5,065 bases of DNA from Chloroflexota bacterium (GTDB lineage: Bacteria > Chloroflexota > Dehalococcoidia > GIF9 > UBA5620): NCBI GenBank assembly GCA_026389735.1, contig JAPLHH010000080.1:1-5065 (forward strand), read 5' to 3'. The notes beneath the pieces are model-generated. The model saw nothing but the letters and a program-made list of their open reading frames with translations, was not told the DNA's origin and ran no database searches. This document shows, in pieces, positions 1 to 5,065 of this stretch (positions are counted from its first letter, which is position 1; every line of letters starts with the position of its first letter). Position numbers and translations under genes: made by a program.

Positions 1-684
1 CTAGAACACGTCTGGCTTTTGGTCTACCCGTGCTGCCTTTCGCTCTGAAATCCGTCCTAATTTCTCTTCCAGCTCTTTCTGTCTCAGAACCAGAGTCAGG
101 TCACCACGTGTCTTCTCCAAAATGCCACGAACGGCATCACTCGTTCGCCTCAAACCGTAGGTAATGCCATCGGGAAAGTCCATAGTTGTGAGGACGGCAT
201 AGATGTCATCCATTATTGCCAATAATTCCTCGCAGCGAGAAAGGTCATTCCGCCTCAAGCTATCTAAAAGATAGCGCCGCAGTTCGCCGACTGCCTCACC
301 CAACCCGTTTAAGTAAGCAGGGTAGCTAACCCCCAGTGCTTCCGGCTCAGGAAGCGACTTCCCAGTAACTAGGGCTAAAGTCGTACTTGCTTCAACAAAC
401 TCCTTCTGAGCATCATGGACAAAACCAGCATGAACTAAATCATCCTGTTTCTGGAGAACATCACGATCTAGTTCTTGGAGTAAGGAACGAGCTGAACTTA
501 AAAGCTGCTCAGCACTAGTTTCCTCTTGACGGTGCACAGCGCGAATTGCATTGGCGCTGTAACGGATTATCTCACGGCTTAGACGTAGCGCCTTTTCCCG
601 TGCTGTATCTTTGGCAGAGAAATAAAGACGAATCCTTTCAGCGACCACTTCAAGATTCTTTGTGGCTTTTTGCTTCTTTCTCAA
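1..684 (-). CDS. Translin/TRAX-family nucleic-acid-binding protein, possible RNase
   Basis: A 227-residue, mostly helical protein that I recognise as translin family (Pfam Translin; the archaeal-type group). Seen in the sequence: the N-terminal helix block with AREKALRLSREIIRYSANAI (about residues 28-47), EFVEA at 95-99, GEAVGELRR at 129-137, and the family signature DFPDGITYGLRRTSD (169-183) followed by EKTRGDLT (190-197). Eukaryotic translin with TRAX forms the C3PO endoribonuclease, and archaeal homologues form similar assemblies. Glu95, Glu98, Glu130 and Glu134 fall where TRAX carries its acidic metal-binding residues, as recalled from the family, so nuclease activity is possible but inferred. 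Archaeal members are sometimes misnamed haloacid dehalogenase; no HAD motif is present. The start used is TTG, with GGTGA 6 nt upstream, overlapping the thiamine gene by 35 nt. A GTG at 648-646 is an alternative start, just after the thiE stop, but has no good Shine-Dalgarno. It ends with TAG at 3-1, so it is complete, and it is the fourth gene of the leftward unit. Confidence 0.88.
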   Translation of the reverse strand: MRKKQKATKNLEVVAERIRLYFSAKDTAREKALRLSREIIRYSANAIRAVHRQEETSAEQLLSSARSLLQELDRDVLQKQDDLVHAGFVHDAQKEFVEASTTLALVTGKSLPEPEALGVSYPAYLNGLGEAVGELRRYLLDSLRRNDLSRCEELLAIMDDIYAVLTTMDFPDGITYGLRRTSDAVRGILEKTRGDLTLVLRQKELEEKLGRISERKAARVDQKPDVF

Positions 685-1711
685 TTTCTTTCACCAATTG
701 GCGTGTTGCTGATTCTATGTCTTTTTGAGTCAGGACAGCGCTGATAACTGCTGCCGAATCAGCTCCATAAGACATGACTTCGCCGATGTTTTCCTTGTTA
801 ATACCGCCTATGGCAACCACAGGGATAGATATCGCTTGCCTGATCTGGCGTAGTCCTTCCAGTCCAACCACTGTAGCGCTTGCTTTAGTCGGCGAGGAAA
901 ATATGGAACCCACAGCAACGTAATCAGCCCCTTCGGCTTCTGCCTTTTGTGCTTGAGTCAAAGTAGTTGTTGAAAGGCCAACAACCTTGTCGATCGGTAG
1001 TTCCTTTCGAACCACAGGTAAGGGAAGATCTTCCTGCCCGATGTGTAGCCCATCTGCCTCAACTGCTATGGCTATATCGAGATAATCATTCACTATAAAC
1101 AAGGTTTTGGATTTGTGACATAAATCTTTCAACTTTTGGGCTATGGTTAAAAGTTCACCTCTGCCATGCTGTTTGTCACGAAGCTGTATGACTTTAGCTC
1201 CACCACGTATAGCTTTGCGAGCAGCATCGACCTCGCCTTTGAGCCCTAAAATTTGAGTGTCAATAATGACATGGAGTCCGGTTAGCTGTTTTATCTTCTG
1301 CTGGCGCATTAGCTTGGATAACAGTTCTTGCTCTAGTGTATAGAGGTTAAACCGTGCCTGCTCAAAATCTTTCGAGCGCAACGTCGCACCCAAATCCGGA
1401 AGCTTAGACAGCTCCTCTATAACTCGTAATGCCTCTTCTACTCTTTTAGCATTAGCTGTGACAAGTGATAACAGGTCTTGCTGGTGGCTGATTTCAGTAC
1501 TGGCTCCCACGTCTGCCTCTGAGTTCCTCTCCGACAGCAGCGCTATACCGAATTTGCTCAGGCTCTTGACCAGGTTGTGGCGCATTGCTTTCAACTGCTG
1601 ACTTAACGCAGCATCATTAAGTAGGAAGCGAGCAGCGTCTTCGAGGAAACGCAATCCTTCGCCAATGCGGTTGCAATTGGCATCAATGATACGAAGCGTC
1701 TGGCGAGGCAC
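650..1711 (-). CDS. thiE: Bifunctional ThiD2-like HMP-P kinase / thiamine-phosphate synthase
   Basis: A 353-residue cytosolic fusion for the end of thiamine synthesis. Residues about 5-130 resemble the ThiD2 domain, which phosphorylates HMP phosphate to HMP diphosphate; visible hallmarks are RIIDANCNRIGEGLRFLED (7-25) and NAKRVEEALRVIEE (87-100). Residues about 143-345 are the ThiE TIM barrel, which joins HMP diphosphate to thiazole phosphate to give thiamine phosphate. Its motifs are QLRDK (176-180), ND (208-209), DGLHIGQEDLP (220-230), GLSTTTLTQA (245-254), GADYVAVGSIFSSPTK (261-276), VAIGGI (299-304) and VISAV (322-326). ThiE alone is about 210 residues, so the extra N-terminal length is explained by the fused domain. 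The start is GTG, with AAAGGA (1725-1720) 8 nt upstream, and it overlaps the preceding zinc ribbon gene by 29 nt. It in turn overlaps the translin gene by 35 nt. No TPP riboswitch is visible in the operon leader. The fusion architecture is known in several bacterial phyla. ThiE identity is very secure; ThiD2 function is inferred from family resemblance. Confidence 0.95.
   Translation of the reverse strand: MPRQTLRIIDANCNRIGEGLRFLEDAARFLLNDAALSQQLKAMRHNLVKSLSKFGIALLSERNSEADVGASTEISHQQDLLSLVTANAKRVEEALRVIEELSKLPDLGATLRSKDFEQARFNLYTLEQELLSKLMRQQKIKQLTGLHVIIDTQILGLKGEVDAARKAIRGGAKVIQLRDKQHGRGELLTIAQKLKDLCHKSKTLFIVNDYLDIAIAVEADGLHIGQEDLPLPVVRKELPIDKVVGLSTTTLTQAQKAEAEGADYVAVGSIFSSPTKASATVVGLEGLRQIRQAISIPVVAIGGINKENIGEVMSYGADSAAVISAVLTQKDIESATRQLVKEIEKEAKSHKES
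691..695 (-). promoter_or_regulatory. Ribosome binding site of the translin-family gene
   Basis: On the minus strand this reads GGTGA, 6 nt before the TTG at 684 and inside the end of the thiamine gene. It is the reason for preferring the TTG over the GTG at 648, which has no comparable upstream site. Confidence 0.45.
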
Positions 1712-2057
1712 TTTGTAGGTCCTTTACAGGTTCGGGCAATTCACCTTCTCGGGCAGCCTGAATTTTCTGCTGAATTTCACTAGGTAGCTCCATGTTCATA
1801 TCCTGGAACTTTTTCTCTACCCATCTACCGATGTTGCGCGGGTCTTTGTAGTAGTCCGGGCTTGAAAACACACCCGGTTCGCCACTCTCTTCATGTATAG
1901 TCTTTATTGATTTATGGTAGGCGAAGGTAGAAAAAATGCGTCTCACGTCAGAGTTGCCGCAGATTGTGCACTTAGGCTCAAAAAGTGACGAGGCACTACT
2001 TACTAGAAAGCTGCTTTTTTTTAGGCATGTGGGACAGAAAAACTCGTAAATAGGCAT
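1683..2057 (-). CDS. FmdB-type zinc ribbon protein (second copy)
   Basis: A 124-residue protein whose first 45 residues are an FmdB/CxxC-CxxC-type zinc ribbon: MPIYEFFCPTC, then CTICGN, then RRIFSTF. Cys8, Cys11, Cys30 and Cys33 can bind one zinc. The name FmdB comes from a putative regulator of formamidase/amidase genes in methylotrophs, but most members have no known role. The C-terminal part is polar and probably helical, with DPRNIGRW (72-79) and GELPEP (105-110), matching landmarks in its upstream neighbour. I chose the ATG at 2057 because MPIYEF is the usual family N-terminus; the frame stays open to an upstream candidate at 2093, which would add 12 unrelated residues and overlap the neighbour. 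The Shine-Dalgarno is weak (AGCAGG), and the preceding stop codon is only 4 nt away, which suggests translational coupling. Its 3' end overlaps the thiamine gene start by 29 nt. Family membership is clear; function is unknown. Confidence 0.9.
   Translation of the reverse strand: MPIYEFFCPTCLKKSSFLVSSASSLFEPKCTICGNSDVRRIFSTFAYHKSIKTIHEESGEPGVFSSPDYYKDPRNIGRWVEKKFQDMNMELPSEIQQKIQAAREGELPEPVKDLQSASPDASYH
1720..1725 (-). promoter_or_regulatory. Ribosome binding site of the ThiD2-ThiE gene
   Basis: On the minus strand this reads AAAGGA, 8 nt before the GTG at 1711. It lies inside the coding region of the second zinc ribbon gene and supports the overlapping GTG start. Confidence 0.6.
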
Positions 2058-2061
2058 GGAG

Positions 2062-2436
2062 TCAAACCTGCTCAGCTTCTTCAGAGGGCCCACGGATACC
2101 TGTGCCGGCTAACTCAGCGGGCATTTCTCCTTTTTCCATTCTCTCGACCACCTCTTCATATTCAGGGGCGACTTCTTCGCCCTGGCTCATTCGCCTGTTC
2201 CATTCAGCTAAAGCTCTAGGGTCGTCGGCTAACATTCCACGGGTCAATTGAGAATCAGAGAGTATATCTTCATAGATATCCTTGTGTGTTTTGCTGCGCA
2301 CTGAGAAAGTGGAGAATAGTCGGTGTAGGGTATCATTACCACATCGCGGACAAGAAGGTGAAGTCTGAGAAAAGGTCGGCAGATATAACGTTATCTTGCG
2401 TTTGCATTGGCGGCACAAATATTCGTAAAGTGGCAT
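2062..2436 (-). CDS. FmdB-type zinc ribbon protein (first copy)
   Basis: First gene of the leftward unit, 124 residues. The N-terminal zinc ribbon reads MPLYEYLCRQC, then CPRCGN, then HRLFSTF, with Cys8, Cys11, Cys29 and Cys32 as likely zinc ligands. The C-terminal part is acidic and helical, with DDPRALAEW (71-79), PEYEEVVERMEKGEMP (91-106) and an acidic tail ending SEEAEQV. This DPR-ALA-W and GE-P arrangement is familiar from FmdB-like proteins of Chloroflexota and some other phyla, from memory. I chose the ATG at 2436 because it gives the family N-terminus MPLYEY and has AAGGGA (2451-2446) 9 nt upstream; an in-frame start at 2520 would add 28 atypical residues and lies upstream of the likely promoter. 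The protein has exactly the same length as the next gene and shares its architecture, which points to an old tandem duplication. Whether it binds nucleic acid, protein or only zinc cannot be told from the sequence. Confidence 0.9.
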   Translation of the reverse strand: MPLYEYLCRQCKRKITLYLPTFSQTSPSCPRCGNDTLHRLFSTFSVRSKTHKDIYEDILSDSQLTRGMLADDPRALAEWNRRMSQGEEVAPEYEEVVERMEKGEMPAELAGTGIRGPSEEAEQV

Positions 2437-2445
2437 TGCATCAAA

Positions 2446-2451
2446 TCCCTT
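2446..2451 (-). promoter_or_regulatory. Ribosome binding site of first FmdB-type gene
   Basis: On the minus strand this reads AAGGGA, 9 nt before the ATG at 2436. It supports the MPLYEY start rather than the longer in-frame start at 2520. Confidence 0.65.
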
Positions 2452-2461
2452 GTTCACTTGA

Positions 2462-2470
2462 ATTTTAGCA
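2462..2470 (-). promoter_or_regulatory. Extended -10 promoter candidate for the leftward operon
   Basis: On the minus strand this reads TGCTAAAAT, an extended -10 (TGn plus TAAAAT). No good -35 hexamer is found 16-18 nt upstream, which fits a promoter that relies on the extended -10 or on an activator. The expected transcript start is near 2455, leaving a leader of about 18 nt that contains the AAGGGA ribosome binding site. The call rests on motif resemblance only. Confidence 0.4.
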
Positions 2471-2499
2471 CAACTGGGAAAAACATAGAAACAAAAGCA

Positions 2500-2512
2500 G
2501 CAATTCAATTGC
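2500..2512. repeat. Perfect palindrome, possible operator
   Basis: GCAATT, one central base, then AATTGC: a perfect inverted repeat with 6-bp arms. It lies about 30 bp upstream of the leftward extended -10 and about 60 bp upstream of the rightward -35. That placement would suit an activator or repressor site, but the arms are short and AT-rich, so chance is a real alternative. Confidence 0.3.
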
Positions 2513-2573
2513 CGGTACAAGTATTATCCCGCCTGCTGGAAGTTCTCTGATTTCATTTTTCCGAAATAGTGGA

Positions 2574-2602
2574 TTGACACTGGGGCAATACTCCATTAAA
2601 AT
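2574..2602 (+). promoter_or_regulatory. Sigma-70-type promoter of alaS
   Basis: TTGACA at 2574-2579, a 17-nt spacer, and TAAAAT at 2597-2602. The -35 matches the housekeeping consensus in full, the -10 in five of six positions, and the spacing is optimal. Transcription would be expected to start near 2608-2610, so the leader is only about 11-13 nt, just enough to include the Shine-Dalgarno sequence. Confidence 0.75.
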
Positions 2603-2608
2603 CCAGAT

Positions 2609-2615
2609 AGGTGAT
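2609..2615 (+). promoter_or_regulatory. Ribosome binding site of alaS
   Basis: AGGTGAT, seven bases complementary to the usual 3' end of bacterial 16S rRNA, ending 5 nt before the GTG at 2621. It decides the alaS start: an in-frame TGA at 2615-2617 blocks any longer product. Confidence 0.8.
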
Positions 2616-2620
2616 GAACA

Positions 2621-5065
2621 GTGAATAGTGATAAGATCAGAGAGACATTTCTACACTTTTTTGAGCAAAAAGAACACCGGATAATCTCCAGTTCACCTTT
2701 AGTTCCTCGCGGAGACCCCACCTTATTGCTTACAACTGCCGGTATGGTGCAAATAAAGCCTTACTTCCTGGGGCTGGCTGTGCCGCCGAGTCCGCGCTTA
2801 GCCTCATGCCAGAAGTGCTTCCGCACGACAGATATTAATTCAGTAGGTGATTCTAAGCACCTGACTTTCTTTGAAATGCTTGGAAATTTCAGCGTGGGTG
2901 ACTACTTCAAGAAGGAGGCTATTGCCTGGGCATGGGAGTTTGTCACCAAAAGTCTAAAGCTTAAGCCCGAACGGCTGTGGGTAACCATTTATTTAGATGA
3001 TGATGACGCCTTTAAATATTGGCAGGAAATCGGCTTTCCTGAAAAAAGAATAGTACGGCTCGGCGAGGAGGATAATTTCTGGGGGCCAGCCGGTGATTCA
3101 GGACCCTGCGGACCATGCAGCGAAATACACTACGATTTTGGTAAGGAAGCTGGCTGTGGCAAGCCTGACTGCGGTCCGGGCTGTGACTGCGGCCGCTTTT
3201 CCGAAATATGGAATTTGGTTTTTACCCAATATAACCAAGACCCTGACAGAAAGCGCACCGCATTGCCGAAGCCAAACATCGACACCGGGATGGGACTGGA
3301 GAGAGTTGCCGCTGTGATGCAAGGTGTGTCTTCGGTCTATAATACCGACCTCTTCATCCCGTTGCGAGACAAGATATGCGCTGTGACAGGGGTGAAATAC
3401 GGCAAGGACAAAACTGCCGACCAGGCGGTTAGGATTGTAGCTGAGCACAGTCGAGGCATCACCTTCCTCATCGCCGACGGTGTTCTGCCATCTAATGAAG
3501 GGAGAGGCTATGTCCTGCGTCGGGTATTGCGTCGAGCCTGCTTTTTCGGCAGGAAACTGGGCACAGAAAAGCCTTTCCTGAGCCAGATAGCCGAAACAGT
3601 CATAGCCAACATGGGACACGTCTATCCTGAACTTATAAAAAATCAAAACATTATACATGAAACGGTTAAGGCAGAAGAGGAGAAATTCACCAGCACTCTG
3701 GATACCGGTATTAATCGTGCGGAAAGAGCCTGTGACAAGGCTATCAGTGAAGGCAGAAATTATCTTACTGGTGAAGAGGTCTTCGAACTTTGGGATACCT
3801 ATGGCTTTCATCCGGAATTAACTGCCGAAATCGCCCAGGAGAGGGGATTAACCGTTGACCTGGAGGGCTTTGAGGCTGAGATGGAAAAGCAAAGAGAGAG
3901 AGCTAGGGCTGGTCAAAAGTTTAGCGTAACTCTTACGGCATCGATTGGTTTGAAATGGAAAGTTAAAGCTAAATTTGTTGGCTATGATAAATTGAAGGCT
4001 ATCTCCAAGGTGAGCTACATACTAGACCAGAAGTCTGGCCGGTCAGTAGAATCTGCCAATAAAGGACAAAAGGTTGCTGTCGTTCTTGAAGAAACGACTT
4101 TCTACGGTGAGATGGGTGGGCAGGTGGGCGATGCCGGCAAAATAACCGCCGATTCTGGTCAAATCGATATTAGCGATACCGTTTGGTCTCCTTATGGCAG
4201 CCTGGCTGAAGGAGCCATCGTTCACCTGGGTCAAGTTGTTAAAGGTACCATCTCGGTTGGCGATTCCGTTGAAGCCGAAGTTGACACAGACCGTCGCCTT
4301 GACATCGCCCGCAATCATACGGCGACACATCTACTTCAGGCAGCTTTGCGTCAGGTGCTGGGCAGCCATGTCTATCAGAGAGGCTCTCAAGTACATCCCG
4401 AAGGATTTCGTTTTGATTTCTCCCATCAGACAGTCATCAACAAACAACAGCTTAATGACATCCAGCACATTGTCAATGAAAGAATACGAGAGAATTTGCC
4501 GGTGAAAAGCAAGGTTATTCCATACAAGCAGGCTGTTGATGAGGGTGCTATCGCTCTTTTCGAGGAGAAGTATGGAGAGAAGGTAAGGGTACTGGAGATA
4601 GGCAAGCCGCCGATAAGCGCCGAGCTTTGTGGCGGCACCCATGTCAGATCAACCGGAGAAATCGGTTTCTTCATCATAACCGGTGAAAGCAGCATCGGCA
4701 CCGGTCTGCGCCGAATCGAAGCAGTTACCGGCAGAGGTGCTGAGGCTCTTGTTCAGGAGCGTCTTGAGGCATTAGAGGCAATAGCCGAACAGATGAAGAG
4801 CTCAACCGCTGAGGCCTCTAAGAAGATAAAGGCTTTTGTTGCTGAGTTTACCGCGCAACTCAAACTCTCCGCTTCTCTAGAAAGTGAGCTAGCAAAAATT
4901 AGGGTTGAATCCTTGCTGGGCAAGACTGAGAAGGTGAATGGGATAATAGTATTGGCAGCTAGAGTACCATCCACTTCATTGCCAATTCTCAGGGAGATGG
5001 GAGATTTGTTACGAGACCGGTTGAAGAGCGCCGTGATAGTTCTGGGTACAGTTCACGACGGCAAA
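2621..5065 (+). CDS. alaS: Alanyl-tRNA synthetase, 3' truncated by window edge
   Basis: AlaRS attaches alanine to tRNA-Ala in the cytosol and hydrolyses mischarged Ser- or Gly-tRNA-Ala. The frame is open for 815 codons from GTG to the last base; family members are about 870-880 residues, so roughly 60 C-terminal residues, including the Gly-rich C-Ala motif, lie outside. Seen: class II motif 1 region with DPTLLLTTAGM (32-42), motif 2 around FFEMLGNFSVGDYFK (83-97), motif 3 with DTGMGLER (221-228), the tRNA-recognition helices (about 250-450), and the editing domain with HTATH (566-570) and CGGTH (670-674), giving zinc ligands His566, His570, Cys670 and His674. A helical linker follows at about 700-770, then the beginning of C-Ala. 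Oddities: a Cys-rich loop with Cys179, Cys184, Cys188 and Cys190, and GFHPELT (395-401) where most members have GFPxELT. It is transcribed divergently from the zinc ribbon operon. Start choice is secured by an in-frame stop just upstream and a strong Shine-Dalgarno. Confidence 0.97.
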   Translation, partial: MNSDKIRETFLHFFEQKEHRIISSSPLVPRGDPTLLLTTAGMVQIKPYFLGLAVPPSPRLASCQKCFRTTDINSVGDSKHLTFFEMLGNFSVGDYFKKEAIAWAWEFVTKSLKLKPERLWVTIYLDDDDAFKYWQEIGFPEKRIVRLGEEDNFWGPAGDSGPCGPCSEIHYDFGKEAGCGKPDCGPGCDCGRFSEIWNLVFTQYNQDPDRKRTALPKPNIDTGMGLERVAAVMQGVSSVYNTDLFIPLRDKICAVTGVKYGKDKTADQAVRIVAEHSRGITFLIADGVLPSNEGRGYVLRRVLRRACFFGRKLGTEKPFLSQIAETVIANMGHVYPELIKNQNIIHETVKAEEEKFTSTLDTGINRAERACDKAISEGRNYLTGEEVFELWDTYGFHPELTAEIAQERGLTVDLEGFEAEMEKQRERARAGQKFSVTLTASIGLKWKVKAKFVGYDKLKAISKVSYILDQKSGRSVESANKGQKVAVVLEETTFYGEMGGQVGDAGKITADSGQIDISDTVWSPYGSLAEGAIVHLGQVVKGTISVGDSVEAEVDTDRRLDIARNHTATHLLQAALRQVLGSHVYQRGSQVHPEGFRFDFSHQTVINKQQLNDIQHIVNERIRENLPVKSKVIPYKQAVDEGAIALFEEKYGEKVRVLEIGKPPISAELCGGTHVRSTGEIGFFIITGESSIGTGLRRIEAVTGRGAEALVQERLEALEAIAEQMKSSTAEASKKIKAFVAEFTAQLKLSASLESELAKIRVESLLGKTEKVNGIIVLAARVPSTSLPILREMGDLLRDRLKSAVIVLGTVHDGK

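Larger units (their letters stand above)
2437..2620. other. Divergent intergenic region
   Basis: This 184-nt region separates the leftward zinc ribbon/thiamine/translin unit from alaS. It holds a strong rightward promoter, a weaker leftward extended -10 and a perfect 13-nt palindrome between them. I saw no convincing terminator, small RNA, T-box or TPP riboswitch. The 3' edges of both promoters lie so close to their start codons that neither transcript has room for a structured leader. Confidence 0.8.

Noticed and set aside
1..684. Haloacid dehalogenase annotation for the last gene of the leftward unit
   Set aside because: Archaeal-type translins are sometimes labelled this way, but there is no DxDx nucleophile motif and the helical translin signature is clear.
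2437..2520. In-frame N-terminal extension of the first FmdB-type protein by 28 residues
   Set aside because: The family starts at MPLYEY, a good ribosome binding site precedes that ATG, and the extension would lie upstream of the likely promoter start.
2551..2569. Short inverted repeat ATTTC...GAAAT as a terminator or operator
   Set aside because: The arms are only 5 AT-rich bases with no following T-run on either strand, so it is too weak to call.
2437..2620. TPP riboswitch controlling the thiamine gene
   Set aside because: No THI-box core segments were found on the minus strand, and the predicted leader of about 18 nt is far too short. The thiamine gene is also third in the operon.
2614..2628. 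Four-codon mini-ORF (ATG AAC AGT GAA TAG) overlapping the alaS start
   Set aside because: Its ATG overlaps the alaS Shine-Dalgarno and it has no ribosome binding site of its own. Such short frames are common by chance.
3098..3811. A 237-codon open frame on the minus strand inside alaS
   Set aside because: It is fully antisense to the conserved catalytic and tRNA-recognition part of alaS, has no recognisable domain, and lacks a sensible operon context.
4043..4974. Several 73-103-codon open frames on both strands within the editing and linker regions of alaS
   Set aside because: All overlap the well-supported alaS frame in other frames, show no domain features, and have no plausible translation signals that I can see.

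Overview
The window looks like a bacterial chromosome fragment, most likely from the Chloroflexota and probably the class Dehalococcoidia. The grounds are the mix of genes: a translin-family protein of archaeal type in a bacterial operon, FmdB-type zinc ribbons with a C-terminal DPRxxxxW extension, a ThiD2-ThiE fusion, and a bacterial-type alanyl-tRNA synthetase with a Cys-rich loop. Base composition is intermediate. The lineage is an inference from protein character, not from a database search.

Layout: two transcription units diverge from a 184-nt intergenic region (2437-2620). Leftward on the minus strand runs a tightly packed four-gene unit: a first FmdB-type zinc ribbon protein (2436-2062), a second FmdB-type zinc ribbon protein (2057-1683), a bifunctional thiamine gene with an N-terminal ThiD2 kinase-like domain and a C-terminal ThiE domain (1711-650), and a translin/TRAX-family protein (684-1). 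The joints are a 4-nt gap, a 29-nt overlap and a 35-nt overlap, so the genes are almost certainly co-transcribed and probably translationally coupled. Rightward on the plus strand is alaS, from a GTG at 2621 to the window edge. Its reading frame stays open for 815 codons and lacks only the last part of the C-terminal domain.

Regulation: alaS has a near-consensus sigma-70-type promoter (TTGACA, 17 nt, TAAAAT) very close to its start, with a strong Shine-Dalgarno match. The leftward unit has only an extended -10 (TGCTAAAAT) close to its first gene. A perfect 6+1+6 palindrome lies between the two promoters. I see no TPP riboswitch or T-box leader.

How the genes work together: alaS is housekeeping translation. 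The thiamine gene should carry out HMP-P phosphorylation and coupling to the thiazole phosphate. The two zinc ribbon proteins are of unknown function, and the translin homologue may be an RNA- or DNA-binding protein or RNase. Nothing in the sequence shows a biochemical link between the thiamine gene and the other three. The most unusual items are the bacterial translin homologue, which keeps the acidic residues of a TRAX-type nuclease site, and the equal-length tandem FmdB paralogues. Nothing mobile, no RNA gene and no CRISPR array was seen.
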